Shown one piece after another: positions 8,929-17,439 of a DNA stretch of 64,000 bases; the first letter of the stretch is position 1; every line of letters begins with the position of its first letter. The notes under the pieces are model-generated. The model saw only the letters and a list, made by a program, of their open reading frames with translations. It was not told where the DNA came from and did not search any database. Source of the DNA: Vulcaniibacterium tengchongense (lineage in GTDB: Bacteria > Pseudomonadota > Gammaproteobacteria > Xanthomonadales > Xanthomonadaceae); NCBI RefSeq assembly GCF_003814555.1, contig NZ_RKQN01000001.1:1-64000 (forward strand), given 5' to 3'. Position numbers and translations under genes: made by a program.

Positions 8929-8955
8929 TTATCGGTCGCGCCGGCCCGGGCTTGA
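8929..8955 (-). promoter_or_regulatory. Sigma28 (FliA) promoter inside the 3' end of cheA, upstream of motC
   Basis: The minus strand reads TCAAGCCC (8948-8955), 11 bases, then ACCGATAA (8929-8936). The -10 box differs from GCCGATAA at one position and includes the cheA stop codon TAA. This would give motC-motD-parA-parP its own late-class start, with a leader of about 125 bases. Spacing and box similarity to the cheV, flgM and fliC promoters support it. The overlap with coding sequence lowers certainty, because the bases are also set by codons. Confidence 0.6.
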
Positions 8956-10764
8956 GCGCAGGCCGGTGCGCAGCAGCGCGTCGACGTCGAGGATCAGCGC
9001 CATGCGGCCGTCGCCGACCAGGCTGGCGCCGGCGTAGCCCGGCAGGCCGCGCAGGGTGCGCGGCAGGGCCTTGATCACCACCTCCTCGCGGCCGCGCACG
9101 CGGTCGACCGCGAGGCAGAAGCGCTGCTCGCCCGACTGCAGCACCACGCAGGTGCTGCCGGCCAGCGGCGGTTCGGGCAGGCCGAGCCAGCCGCGCAGCG
9201 AGATCAGCGGCAGCGGTTCGCGGCGCAGGTCGAGCATGCGCTGGCCGTCGATCCACAGCGCCTCGCCCGGCGGGTGCGCCAGCACCTCGACCACCCGCAC
9301 CAGCGGCAGCGCGTACACGTCCTCGTCGAGCTCGACCAGCAGTGTCGGCAGGATCGCCAGCGTCAGCGGCACGCGGATCGAGAAGCGCGTGCCGCGGCCG
9401 ACCTCGGAATGGATCTGCACCTGCCCGCTGAGCTCGCGGATCTTCGATTGCACCACGTCCATGCCGACGCCGCGGCCGGACAGGTCGCTGACCTCGGTGC
9501 GGGTGGAGAAGCCGGGCAGGAAGATCAGTTGCAGGCATTCCTCCGGCGACAGCCGCGCGGCGGCGTTGGCGTCGACCAGGCCCTTGCTGCAGGCGCTGCG
9601 GCGGATCTTCTCCGGGTCGATGCCGGCGCCGTCGTCGCTGACCTCGATGGCGACGTGGTCGCCTTCCTGCTGCGCGCTCAGCCGCACCCGGCCCTGTTCG
9701 GGCTTGCCGGCCTCGCGGCGCGCCTGCGGCGGTTCGATGCCGTGGTCGATCGCGTTGCGCACCAGGTGCACCAGCGGGTCGGCCAGCGCTTCGACCAGGT
9801 TGCGGTCGAGCTCGGTGTCGGCGCCGACGATCTCCAGCTCCACCTGCTTGGCCACCTGCCGGGCGACGTCGCGCGCCAGTTTCGGGAAGCGCGCGAATAC
9901 CCGCCCCACCGGCTGCATCCGCACCATCATCACCGCCGACTGCAGGCGCGAGGTGGCGACGTCGAGCGCGCTCACCGCGCGGTCGAGGTCCTCGTCGCGC
10001 AGGCGCGGGCGGAGCGTCTTCAGGCGGTTGCGCGCCAGCACCAGTTCGCCGACCAGGTCCACCATCGCGTCGAGGCGGCGCACGTCGACGCGCACGGTCG
10101 GGTCCGCGTCGCCCTTGGCGGCGGGCCCCGCGGCGGGCTCCTTCGTGGCCGCGCCTGTCGGGGCGGTGCGGGGCGCCGCGGGCGGCGGGGCGTCGCCGTG
10201 TCCGCGGTGCGGCGCGGGGTGGCGGGGCGCCGGCGGCTCCCCGGGCGGGGCCGCGGGCGGTGCCGGCGCGGCGCCCGGCGCGGCGCCGACGCCGTGCAGG
10301 CTGTCGAGCAGCGCCTCGAAGTCGAGATCGTCGAGGTCTTCGCCCGCCGGCGCGGACTGCGCGGCGGCGGCCGGCCCCGGCGCAACGTCATCGGCGCGCA
10401 GCGATTCGATCAGCGCCGCCGGCGCCGGATCGAGTTCGAGCCCGGCGGCGACCGCCTGCAGCATGTCCGAGAGCAGGTCGATCGCCTGCTGGGCGCCGTC
10501 GAACGCGGCCGCATCCATCGGCGCGCTGCCGTCGCGGGCGAGGTTGAGGCGGTCCTCCACCGCGTGGCAGATCGCCACCATCGGCCCGAAGTCGAGGAAG
10601 CCGGCGCCGCCCTTGATGGTGTGGAAGCCGCGGAACACCGCGTTGAGGCAGTCGCGGTCGGCCGGCGCGCGCTCGAGCGCGACCATCTGCTCGCCGAGCT
10701 GGTCGAGGATCTCGCGCGCTTCGATCAGGAAGTCGGCGCAGATGTCGGAGGCCAGCTCGCCCAT
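8929..10764 (-). CDS. cheA: Chemotaxis histidine kinase CheA (main flagellar cluster copy)
   Basis: Kinase of 611 residues in the cheY-cheZ-cheA order typical of flagellar clusters. The HPt domain has phospho-histidine at about H48 (FRGFHTIKGG). A Pro/Ala-rich linker of roughly 100 residues carries the acidic motif LDDLDFEALLDSLHG. Dimerisation, ATPase (HLVRNAIDHG, DDGAGID, GRGVGMDVV) and a C-terminal CheW-like domain follow. There is no recognisable P2 domain, so the protein is shorter than Pseudomonas CheA. The ATG at 10764 (MGELASDICADFL) lies 2 bases after cheZ. It should phosphorylate the CheY at 11375-11767. cheB, the usual next gene in Pseudomonas, is absent; motC follows directly. Confidence 0.95.
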   Translation of the reverse strand: MGELASDICADFLIEAREILDQLGEQMVALERAPADRDCLNAVFRGFHTIKGGAGFLDFGPMVAICHAVEDRLNLARDGSAPMDAAAFDGAQQAIDLLSDMLQAVAAGLELDPAPAALIESLRADDVAPGPAAAAQSAPAGEDLDDLDFEALLDSLHGVGAAPGAAPAPPAAPPGEPPAPRHPAPHRGHGDAPPPAAPRTAPTGAATKEPAAGPAAKGDADPTVRVDVRRLDAMVDLVGELVLARNRLKTLRPRLRDEDLDRAVSALDVATSRLQSAVMMVRMQPVGRVFARFPKLARDVARQVAKQVELEIVGADTELDRNLVEALADPLVHLVRNAIDHGIEPPQARREAGKPEQGRVRLSAQQEGDHVAIEVSDDGAGIDPEKIRRSACSKGLVDANAAARLSPEECLQLIFLPGFSTRTEVSDLSGRGVGMDVVQSKIRELSGQVQIHSEVGRGTRFSIRVPLTLAILPTLLVELDEDVYALPLVRVVEVLAHPPGEALWIDGQRMLDLRREPLPLISLRGWLGLPEPPLAGSTCVVLQSGEQRFCLAVDRVRGREEVVIKALPRTLRGLPGYAGASLVGDGRMALILDVDALLRTGLRSSPGRRDR

Positions 10765-10766
10765 GC

Positions 10767-11378
10767 TCACAGCCCGAACGAGGACAGCAGTTCGTTGGCG
10801 TCGTCCTGCGTCGCCGGGTCGGGGTCGAGCCCGGCGACGGCGGGGCCGTGCCCGCGCGCGGCGTCGAACTGCAGCGGCTTCTCGATAGGGGCGGCGTCGC
10901 CGAGGCCGGCGTGCACCGCCCGCACCAGCTCGACCACGCGCAGGATGATCTGCCCGGTCAGGTCCTGGTAGCCCTGCGCCGCGGTCATCTCCGACAGGCG
11001 GCCGCGGATCGCGGCGATGGTGGCGGCCTGCGCGTCGCCGGCGGCGTCGGGCAGGGTGCCGAGCAGGGTGCCGCACTCCTGGATCAGGTCGAGGGTGCGG
11101 TGGCTGGCCTCTTCGCTCATCCGCACCACGTGCTCGAGCCGGGCGCAGGCCTCCGGCAGCGAGGCGGTGCCGGTGCCCGCGCCGCCGCCGAGCGCCTGCT
11201 CCAGCTCGCGCGCCAGCCGCGCCAGCCCCTGCACCAGCGGCTGGCTGCGCCACTGGATCAGCGCGTCGACGTTCGCGCGCCAGCCGGCGGGGTCGTCGTG
11301 CTCCAGCGCCCACAGCGCCGCGTGCAGGCGCGAGATCACCGCCTGCCGGTCCTGCGGAAACGGCGGCGCGGTGTTCAA
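10767..11378 (-). CDS. cheZ: CheY-phosphate phosphatase CheZ
   Basis: Dephosphorylates CheY-P to reset motor direction. The 203-residue product has the family signature [17 protein letters not shown], whose Asp and Gln act at the CheY active site, and the C-terminal CheY-binding tail [12 protein letters not shown]. No in-frame ATG exists near the start. A TTG at 11378 overlaps the cheY stop (TTGA) and is taken as the start; a GTG 13 codons further in is the alternative. It is coupled to cheY upstream and is 2 bases from cheA downstream. Confidence 0.9.
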   Translation of the reverse strand: MNTAPPFPQDRQAVISRLHAALWALEHDDPAGWRANVDALIQWRSQPLVQGLARLARELEQALGGGAGTGTASLPEACARLEHVVRMSEEASHRTLDLIQECGTLLGTLPDAAGDAQAATIAAIRGRLSEMTAAQGYQDLTGQIILRVVELVRAVHAGLGDAAPIEKPLQFDAARGHGPAVAGLDPDPATQDDANELLSSFGL

Positions 11379-11767
11379 GCGGCGGCTCCCAGGCGCTCGA
11401 ACACCTTGTTGAGCTTGTCCTCCAGCGTGGCCGCGGTGAACGGCTTGATCACGTAGCCGTTCACGCCGGCCTGCGCGGCCTCGATGATCTGCTCGCGCTT
11501 GGCCTCGGCGGTGACCATCAGCACCGGGATCTTCGCCAGCGCCGCGTCGGAGCGGATCGCGCGCAGCAGGTCGATGCCGGGCATGCCCGGCATGTTCCAG
11601 TCGGTGATGACCAGGTCGAAGTGCGCCTTGCGCAGCTCGACCAGCGCGCTGGCGCCGTCGTCGGCCTCGGCGGTGTTGTGGAAGCCGAGATCGTTGAGCA
11701 GGTTCTTGACGATGCGGCGCATGGTCGAGAAGTCGTCGACGATCAGGATGCGGATGTTCTTGTCCAT
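11375..11767 (-). CDS. cheY: Chemotaxis response regulator CheY
   Basis: Single receiver domain of 130 residues that binds FliM when phosphorylated. The acid pair is D11/D12, the acceptor is D56 ([12 protein letters not shown]), the switch threonine is in VTAEAK and the lysine is K108 (YVIKPF). The Trp after the acceptor aspartate and the position between fliA and cheZ identify it as the motor CheY rather than the second copy at 4634-5002. A 78-base gap separates it from fliA; it contains a G+C-rich inverted repeat but no clear terminator. Confidence 0.96.
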   Translation of the reverse strand: MDKNIRILIVDDFSTMRRIVKNLLNDLGFHNTAEADDGASALVELRKAHFDLVITDWNMPGMPGIDLLRAIRSDAALAKIPVLMVTAEAKREQIIEAAQAGVNGYVIKPFTAATLEDKLNKVFERLGAAA

Positions 11768-11845
11768 GGAGTCGTGGTTCGTGCGGGGCGATGTCGTGGG
11801 TTCGGGGCGCGCTCGCCGGGCGGGCGAGGGCGTGCGGCGCGGCGG

Positions 11846-12610
11846 TCAGTGCGCGTGCGGGTCCTCGTCGTCCTCGTGCGCGCCGCGCCAATCGCCCAGG
11901 CGCGCGCGCAGGCGCAGCATGGCCTGGCCGTGGATCTGGCAGACGCGCGATTCGCTGACCGACAGCACCGCGCCGATCTCGCGCAGGTTCAGCTCCTGCT
12001 CGTAGTACAGCGACAGCACCAGGCGCTCGCGCTCGGGCAGGCCGGCAATGGCCTCGGCCAGCGCGGCGCGGAACGCGCCCTGCTCGAACGCGCGCGCCGG
12101 CGTGGCGGTGGAGTGCGCGGCCAGGCGCGGCTCGCCCTCGTGCTCGTCGATGTGCGCCTCCAGGCTGATCAGCTGGCCGCGCGCGGCGTCCTCGAGCATG
12201 CGGTGGTACTCGTCCAGCGACACGTCCAGCGCGCCGGCCACCTCCTGCGCGGTGGCGGCGCGGCCGGTGCGCTGCTCGACCTCGCGCGTGGCCGCGACCA
12301 CGTCGCGGTAGCGGCGGTGGACCGAGCGCGGCACCCAGTCGCCGCGGCGGATCTCGTCGATCATCGCGCCGCGGATGCGGATCGAGGCGTAGGTCTCGAA
12401 CGCGGCGCCCTGGTCGGCCTGGAAGTTGCGCGCCGCGTCGATCAGGCCGAGCATGCCGGCCTGGATCAGGTCGTCGATCTCCACGCTCGCCGGCAGCCGC
12501 GCCGCGAGGTGGTGGGCGATGCGCCGCACCAGCTCGCCGTGGCGCTCGACGATGTCGGTGGCGCTGCCGTTCTGGGTGGCGCGGTACTGGGCGGTGGCGA
12601 GCGCGTTCAT
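11846..12610 (-). CDS. fliA: RNA polymerase sigma28 factor FliA
   Basis: Sigma factor for late flagellar and chemotaxis genes, 254 residues. Region 2 contains VEIDDLIQAGMLGLIDAARN and GAMIDEIRRGDWVPRSV. Region 4 contains LPERERLVLSLYYEQELNLR and the helix-turn-helix EIGAVLSVSESRVCQIH. The ATG at 12610 overlaps the fleN stop by 4 bases (ATGA). FlgM at 51978-52298 is the expected anti-sigma partner. Sites matching its consensus were found upstream of fliC, flgM, cheV, STAS-cheYAW and motC. Confidence 0.97.
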   Translation of the reverse strand: MNALATAQYRATQNGSATDIVERHGELVRRIAHHLAARLPASVEIDDLIQAGMLGLIDAARNFQADQGAAFETYASIRIRGAMIDEIRRGDWVPRSVHRRYRDVVAATREVEQRTGRAATAQEVAGALDVSLDEYHRMLEDAARGQLISLEAHIDEHEGEPRLAAHSTATPARAFEQGAFRAALAEAIAGLPERERLVLSLYYEQELNLREIGAVLSVSESRVCQIHGQAMLRLRARLGDWRGAHEDDEDPHAH

Positions 12611-13497
12611 GCGACCGCGCTCCGCAACGGGTCCTGCTCGGCGTTGCCGCCCTGGCCGACCAGGCGCTCCATGAAGAATTCGACGTGGCCGCGCGGGCCG
12701 AGCGGCGACTGCCACTGCCGCGCGCGGCGGGCGATCTCGCGGAACGCCAGCGCCGACGGGCAGCCCGGGAAGGCCTCCACCACCGCCTCCTGGCGCTGCA
12801 CCGCGCGGCGCAGCCACTCGTCGCGCGGGATCGCGCCAAGGTAGTGCAGGGTGACGTCGAGGAAACGCGCGCTGACCCGCTCCAGCTTGTCGAACAGCTG
12901 CCGGCCCTCGGCGTGGTTGTGCACCTGGTTGGCCAGCACCTGGAAGCGGGTCACGCCGCGCTCGCGGCTGAGCACCTTGATCAGAGCGTAGGCATCGGTG
13001 ACCGAGGCCGGCTCGTCGCAGACCACCACGATCACGTCCTGCGCGGCCTGGCAGAAGGTCAGCACGCTGTCGGCGATGCCGGCGGCGTTGTCCACCACCA
13101 TGGTGTCGATCGGCAGGTCGAGCTGGCAGAACGCGTGGACCAGGCCGACGTGTTCCCGCGGGGTCAGCTCGGTCATGTGCCGCTTGCCCGACGCCGCCGG
13201 CACCACCCACAGGCCGCACGGGCCTTCGAGCAGCGTGTCCTGCAGCTCGCAGCGCCCGGCCAGCACGTCGGCGAGGGTGAAGCGCGGCGACAGGCCCAGC
13301 ATCACGTCGACGTTGGCCAGGCCGAGGTCGGTGTCCAGCAGCAGGGTGCGCTGGCCGGCGTGGACCAGGGCCATCGCCAGATTGACCGCGACCGAGGTCT
13401 TGCCGACGCCGCCCTTGCCGCTGGCCACGGCGATGACGCGCACGGGCGCGCGAGCGGCGGCGGAAACGGGGGCGGGGATGTCAGCTGGCGATGGCAT
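12607..13497 (-). CDS. fleN: Flagellar number regulator FleN (FlhG), MinD-like ATPase
   Basis: ATPase that limits flagella to the pole and restrains FleQ in Pseudomonas-type systems. The 296-residue protein has the deviant Walker A KGGVGKTSV near residues 29-37, the switch LLLDTDLGLANVDVMLG, and a C-terminal region with VEFFMERL typical of FlhG. The start at 13497 (MPSPADIPAPVS) was chosen over a longer frame. It overlaps the end of flhF by 17 bases, as is usual for the flhF-fleN pair, and its stop overlaps fliA. Confidence 0.95.
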   Translation of the reverse strand: MPSPADIPAPVSAAARAPVRVIAVASGKGGVGKTSVAVNLAMALVHAGQRTLLLDTDLGLANVDVMLGLSPRFTLADVLAGRCELQDTLLEGPCGLWVVPAASGKRHMTELTPREHVGLVHAFCQLDLPIDTMVVDNAAGIADSVLTFCQAAQDVIVVVCDEPASVTDAYALIKVLSRERGVTRFQVLANQVHNHAEGRQLFDKLERVSARFLDVTLHYLGAIPRDEWLRRAVQRQEAVVEAFPGCPSALAFREIARRARQWQSPLGPRGHVEFFMERLVGQGGNAEQDPLRSAVA

Positions 13498-15235
13498 GTC
13501 GTTCCTCGGTGGGCAGGGGCTTCGGGCGCGCGTCCGGAGACCCGAGGGGGTTATCGGCAGCACGTCGCACTTTCTCCAGTGCCGCGACCACGCGGTCGGC
13601 GTCGGCGGCCTCCAGGTCGCCGGGGACCTGCTGGCCGGCGGCGGTGTAGGCCAGGCTCAGGCCGTGCTGCACCAGCACCGACAGCGCCGAGCCGAGCCGG
13701 CCGGTCTCGTCGAGCTTGGTCAGCACCACGCCCTGCGGCGCCGCCGGGCGATAGCGGCGCACGACCTCGCCGAGGTCGTGCGGGTGGGCGTTGGCGGGCA
13801 GCACCAGCAGGCTGCGCACGCGCCGGGCCGCGCGCAGCCACAGGATCTGGCCGAGCAGGGCGCGGTCGCGCAGGCCGTGGCCGGCGGTGTCCACCAGCAC
13901 CAGCGGGTAGTCGGTGAGCTGTTCCAGCGCCTGGCCCAGTCCTTCCGGGCCGGCCGCCTCGCACACGGTGACGCCGAGGCGGCGGCCGAGGATGTGCAGT
14001 TGTTCGCTGGCGCCGGCGCGCTCGACGTCGGTGGTCACCAGGGCCACGTCGCGGGCGCGGTGGCGCTGGGCGAAGCGGGCGGCGAGCTTGGCCGCGGTGG
14101 TGGTCTTGCCGGCGCCGGTCGGCCCGACCAGGGCGATCACGCCGCCGTCCTCGAGCGGCTCGCCGCGGGCGATGCTCAGCGCGCGCGCCAGCTCGGCCAG
14201 CATCGGCGCCTGCACCTGGGCCGGGTCCATGCGCGGGTCCAGGCGCGCGGCGACGGTCTGCGCCAGATTCTCGTCGCAGCCGTAGCCGAGCAGCCGCTCG
14301 TAGGCGGCGGCGCGCGCCGGCGCGCCGCGCAGGCGTTCGCCGAGCAGTTGGCCGAGCTCGCGCTCGATCATCCGGCGCATGGTCGCCAGTTCCTCGCGCA
14401 TCGCCGCGATCGCCGGGTCGGGATCGGCCACCGCGCGCAGCGGCGTGCCGGGGTGTTCGGCGATCGGCGCGTCCGCGGCGGCGGGCGCGGCCGCCGCCGC
14501 GGGCGACGGGGAACCGGTCGCGGCGGGCGGAATCTCGGCGGCGCGAGGGCCGGCGACCGTTGCGGCGGCCGGCGCGGTGGCCGCGGCGGCCGGGTCCGGC
14601 GCGCCGGCCGACGTCGGCCGCCGCGGGCGCGCCGGCGCTTCGGCGAGGGCCTCGGCGCGGGCGACGAAACGTTCGCCCTGCGGGACCAGCGCCGCCATCA
14701 TCGCCTCGAAGCGCGAGGTGTCCGGCGCGCGCTTCGGCGCCGGCGCCGGGTCGCCGGGCGGGCGCGCCGTCGCCACTTCGGCGCCGGGCGCGGCGTCCGT
14801 GGCGGTTTCCGCGCGCGCCGCCGGCAGGCGAGGATCCGACGGCGCCGGCGCGGCGCGTGGCGGCGCCGGCGGCGGATCGCCGATCGCGAACACCGCGCGG
14901 CCGCGGATGCGCGGCTCGGGGATGGCGGGCCGGGGCGCGTCGCCGCCGGCCGCCGCGGGCCGGGCCTCGGCCGCGTGCGACGGGGACTCGTCGCGCCCGG
15001 CCGGCTGGGTGCCGGGCGCGTCGTTGCGGGCGCCCGGCACGGCGGGCTGCAGCGTCGGCAACGCGGCGCGCAGCGCCTGCTGCGCCAGGGATTCGTCGTA
15101 GTCGGTGGCGGCGACGATCTCGACGCCGTCCGCGGTCGGCCGGTTCGACAGGATCACCGCGTCGGGCCCCTGCTCCGCACGCACCATGCGCAGCGCGGCG
15201 CGCATGTCGGGGGCGATGAAGCGCTTGATTCTCAT
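13481..15235 (-). CDS. flhF: Flagellar biosynthesis GTPase FlhF
   Basis: SRP-type GTPase that sets the polar site of flagellar assembly. It is 584 residues long, longer than many homologs because of a Pro/Ala-rich middle (about residues 70-270). The N-terminal B domain begins MRIKRFIAPDMRAALRMVR. The NG domain has G1 GPTGAGKTTT at 371-380, TTDVERAGASEQL, VLVDTAGHGL and the guanine-specificity motif TKLDETG. The 134-base gap to flhA (15236-15369) holds a GGATTCG/GGGTTCGGG micro-repeat and no obvious promoter. Confidence 0.95.
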   Translation of the reverse strand: MRIKRFIAPDMRAALRMVRAEQGPDAVILSNRPTADGVEIVAATDYDESLAQQALRAALPTLQPAVPGARNDAPGTQPAGRDESPSHAAEARPAAAGGDAPRPAIPEPRIRGRAVFAIGDPPPAPPRAAPAPSDPRLPAARAETATDAAPGAEVATARPPGDPAPAPKRAPDTSRFEAMMAALVPQGERFVARAEALAEAPARPRRPTSAGAPDPAAAATAPAAATVAGPRAAEIPPAATGSPSPAAAAAPAAADAPIAEHPGTPLRAVADPDPAIAAMREELATMRRMIERELGQLLGERLRGAPARAAAYERLLGYGCDENLAQTVAARLDPRMDPAQVQAPMLAELARALSIARGEPLEDGGVIALVGPTGAGKTTTAAKLAARFAQRHRARDVALVTTDVERAGASEQLHILGRRLGVTVCEAAGPEGLGQALEQLTDYPLVLVDTAGHGLRDRALLGQILWLRAARRVRSLLVLPANAHPHDLGEVVRRYRPAAPQGVVLTKLDETGRLGSALSVLVQHGLSLAYTAAGQQVPGDLEAADADRVVAALEKVRRAADNPLGSPDARPKPLPTEERHAIAS

Positions 15236-15369
15236 GGCCGGGATTCGAGTGAGGGAAACGGGGAATTCGGGGTTCGGGCGGCGGCGTGGAGGCGGACCGG
15301 TGCGGCGGGCGGCGGCGCTATCGCGGGTGGCGTCTCATGGCGCTTGCTCCTCATCGCGCTCGTCCGCCT

Positions 15370-17439
15370 TCACCCGATCGCCCCCACCAGCCGCAGCCGC
15401 TTGTCCTCCGGCACCTCGCCGTAGGCCAGCACGGTCAGCGCGGGCACGCTGTGCCGCACCAGGCGCGCGATCGCGGCGCGGATCCCGCCGGGCACCAGCA
15501 GCACCGCGGGCTCGCCGCGGCTCTCCTGGCGCGCCACGCACTCGCTGAGGTTCTGGTGCAGTCGCTCGGCGAGGCCGGGTTCCAGCGCGGCGCCGTGGCC
15601 GCCGATCGAGTCCTGCAATACCCGTTCCAGCGCCGGCGCCAGGGTGTAGACCGGCAGTTCCGGCGCCATGCCGTTGAGTTCCTGGACGATGAAGCGGCCC
15701 AGCGCGGTGCGCACCGCGGCGGTCAGCAGCGCCGGGTCCTGGGTGCCGGCGCCGTGCTCGAGCAGCGCCTCGGCGATCTGCCGCAGCTGCCGGATCGGCA
15801 CGCGCTCGGCGAGCAGCGACTGCAGCACGCGCGCGATCGTCGACAGCGGCAGCAGCTTCGGCGTCAGGTCCTCGACCAGGCGCGGCGCGCTGCGGCCGAG
15901 CGTGGCCAGCAGCTGCTGCACCTCCTCGACGCCGAGCAGCTCGGCGGCGCGCTCGCGCACCAGGTGCGAGACGTGGGTGGCGACCACGGTGGCCGCGTCG
16001 ACCACGGTGTAGCCCAGCGACTCGGCGTGCGCGCGCTGCGCCGGCGCGATCCACACCGCGTCCAGGCCGAACGCCGGGTCCTTGCCGGGAATGCCGTCGA
16101 GCTTGCCGAACACCTGGCCCGGGTCGAGCGCGAGGTCGCGGTCCGGCTGGATCTCGCCCCCGGCGACCGGCACGCCGTGGATCAGCACGCGGTACTGGTT
16201 CGGCGCCAGCTCCAGGTTGTCGCGCACGTGCACCGGCGGGATCAGGAAGCCGAGCTCCTGGGTCAGCTTGCGGCGCACGCCCTTGAGCCGGCCGAGCAGT
16301 TCGCCGCCCTGGGCCTTGTCGACCAGGGCGATCAGCCGGTAGCCGACCTCCAGGCCGAGCGGCTCCACCGGGCGCAGTTCGTCCCAGCCCAGTTCCGGTT
16401 GCGCGGCGACCGCGGCGACCTCGGGCGCCGGCGCCGCCTCGGCGGCGCGCGCGCGCCGCTGCAGGCGCCACGCGGCGTAGCCGAGCAAGGCCGCGAACAG
16501 CAGGAACGGCAGGTTCGGCATGCCCGGCACGACGCCGATCAGGCCCAGCAGCGCCGCCGCCACCACCAGCGCGCGCGGGTGGCCGAACACCTGCGCGTTG
16601 ACCGCCTGGCCCATCTCCTGCTCGCGGGTGGCGCGGGTCACCAGCATCGCCACCGCGGTGGAGATCAGCAGCGCCGGCAGCTGCGCGACCAGGCCGTCGC
16701 CGATCGCCAGCAGCACGTAGGTGCGGCCGGCGTCGGCGAAGCCCATGTCGTGCTGGATCACGCCGATCAGCACGCCGCCGACGACGTTGATCGCCAGGAT
16801 CAGCAGGCCGGCGATGGCGTCGCCGCGCACGAACTTGCTGGCGCCGTCCATCGAGCCGTAGAAGTCGGCCTCGGCGCGCACTTCCTCGCGGCGGGCCTTG
16901 GCGTCCTCGCGGGTGAGCAGGCCGGCGTTGAGGTCGGCGTCGATCGCCATCTGCTTGCCGGGCAGGGCGTCGAGGATGAAGCGCGCCGACACTTCCGAGA
17001 TGCGCCCGGCGCCCTTGGTGACGACCACGAAGTTGACGATGGTCAGGATCGCGAACACCACGATGCCGACCGCGAAGCTGCCGCCGATCACGAACTGGCC
17101 GAACGACTCGATCACATGGCCGGCCGCGCCCGGGCCCTGGTGGCCGTGCAGCAGGACCACGCGCGTGGAGGCCACGTTGAGCGCCAGCCGCAGCAGGGTC
17201 ACCAGCAGCAGCACGCTGGGGAACACCGAGAACTCCAGCGGCCGCTTCACGTACACCACCGCCAGCAGCACCACCAGCGACAGGGCGATGTTGAGGGTGA
17301 ACAGCGCGTCCAGCACCAGCGGCGACAGCGGCACCACCACCATCGCCAGCATCGCCAGCACCACCAGAGGCGCCGCCAGGCCGCTGCGCAGCATGGGGCC
17401 CAGGTTGGCGACGGAGAACCGACCGGCGACGGCGCTCAC
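15370..17439 (-). CDS. flhA: Flagellar type III export gate protein FlhA
   Basis: Integral membrane export gate of 689 residues. Eight or so hydrophobic helices fill the first 320 residues, with the family signature ISEVSARFILDALPGKQMAI between them. The rest is the cytoplasmic docking ring (from about 350), ending RLVGAIG. A GTG at 17439 overlaps the flhB stop (GTGA) and is taken as the start, giving the usual family length. Export substrates, FliI and the chaperones FliS, FlgN and FliT dock on the cytoplasmic domain. Confidence 0.96.
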   Translation of the reverse strand: MSAVAGRFSVANLGPMLRSGLAAPLVVLAMLAMVVVPLSPLVLDALFTLNIALSLVVLLAVVYVKRPLEFSVFPSVLLLVTLLRLALNVASTRVVLLHGHQGPGAAGHVIESFGQFVIGGSFAVGIVVFAILTIVNFVVVTKGAGRISEVSARFILDALPGKQMAIDADLNAGLLTREDAKARREEVRAEADFYGSMDGASKFVRGDAIAGLLILAINVVGGVLIGVIQHDMGFADAGRTYVLLAIGDGLVAQLPALLISTAVAMLVTRATREQEMGQAVNAQVFGHPRALVVAAALLGLIGVVPGMPNLPFLLFAALLGYAAWRLQRRARAAEAAPAPEVAAVAAQPELGWDELRPVEPLGLEVGYRLIALVDKAQGGELLGRLKGVRRKLTQELGFLIPPVHVRDNLELAPNQYRVLIHGVPVAGGEIQPDRDLALDPGQVFGKLDGIPGKDPAFGLDAVWIAPAQRAHAESLGYTVVDAATVVATHVSHLVRERAAELLGVEEVQQLLATLGRSAPRLVEDLTPKLLPLSTIARVLQSLLAERVPIRQLRQIAEALLEHGAGTQDPALLTAAVRTALGRFIVQELNGMAPELPVYTLAPALERVLQDSIGGHGAALEPGLAERLHQNLSECVARQESRGEPAVLLVPGGIRAAIARLVRHSVPALTVLAYGEVPEDKRLRLVGAIG

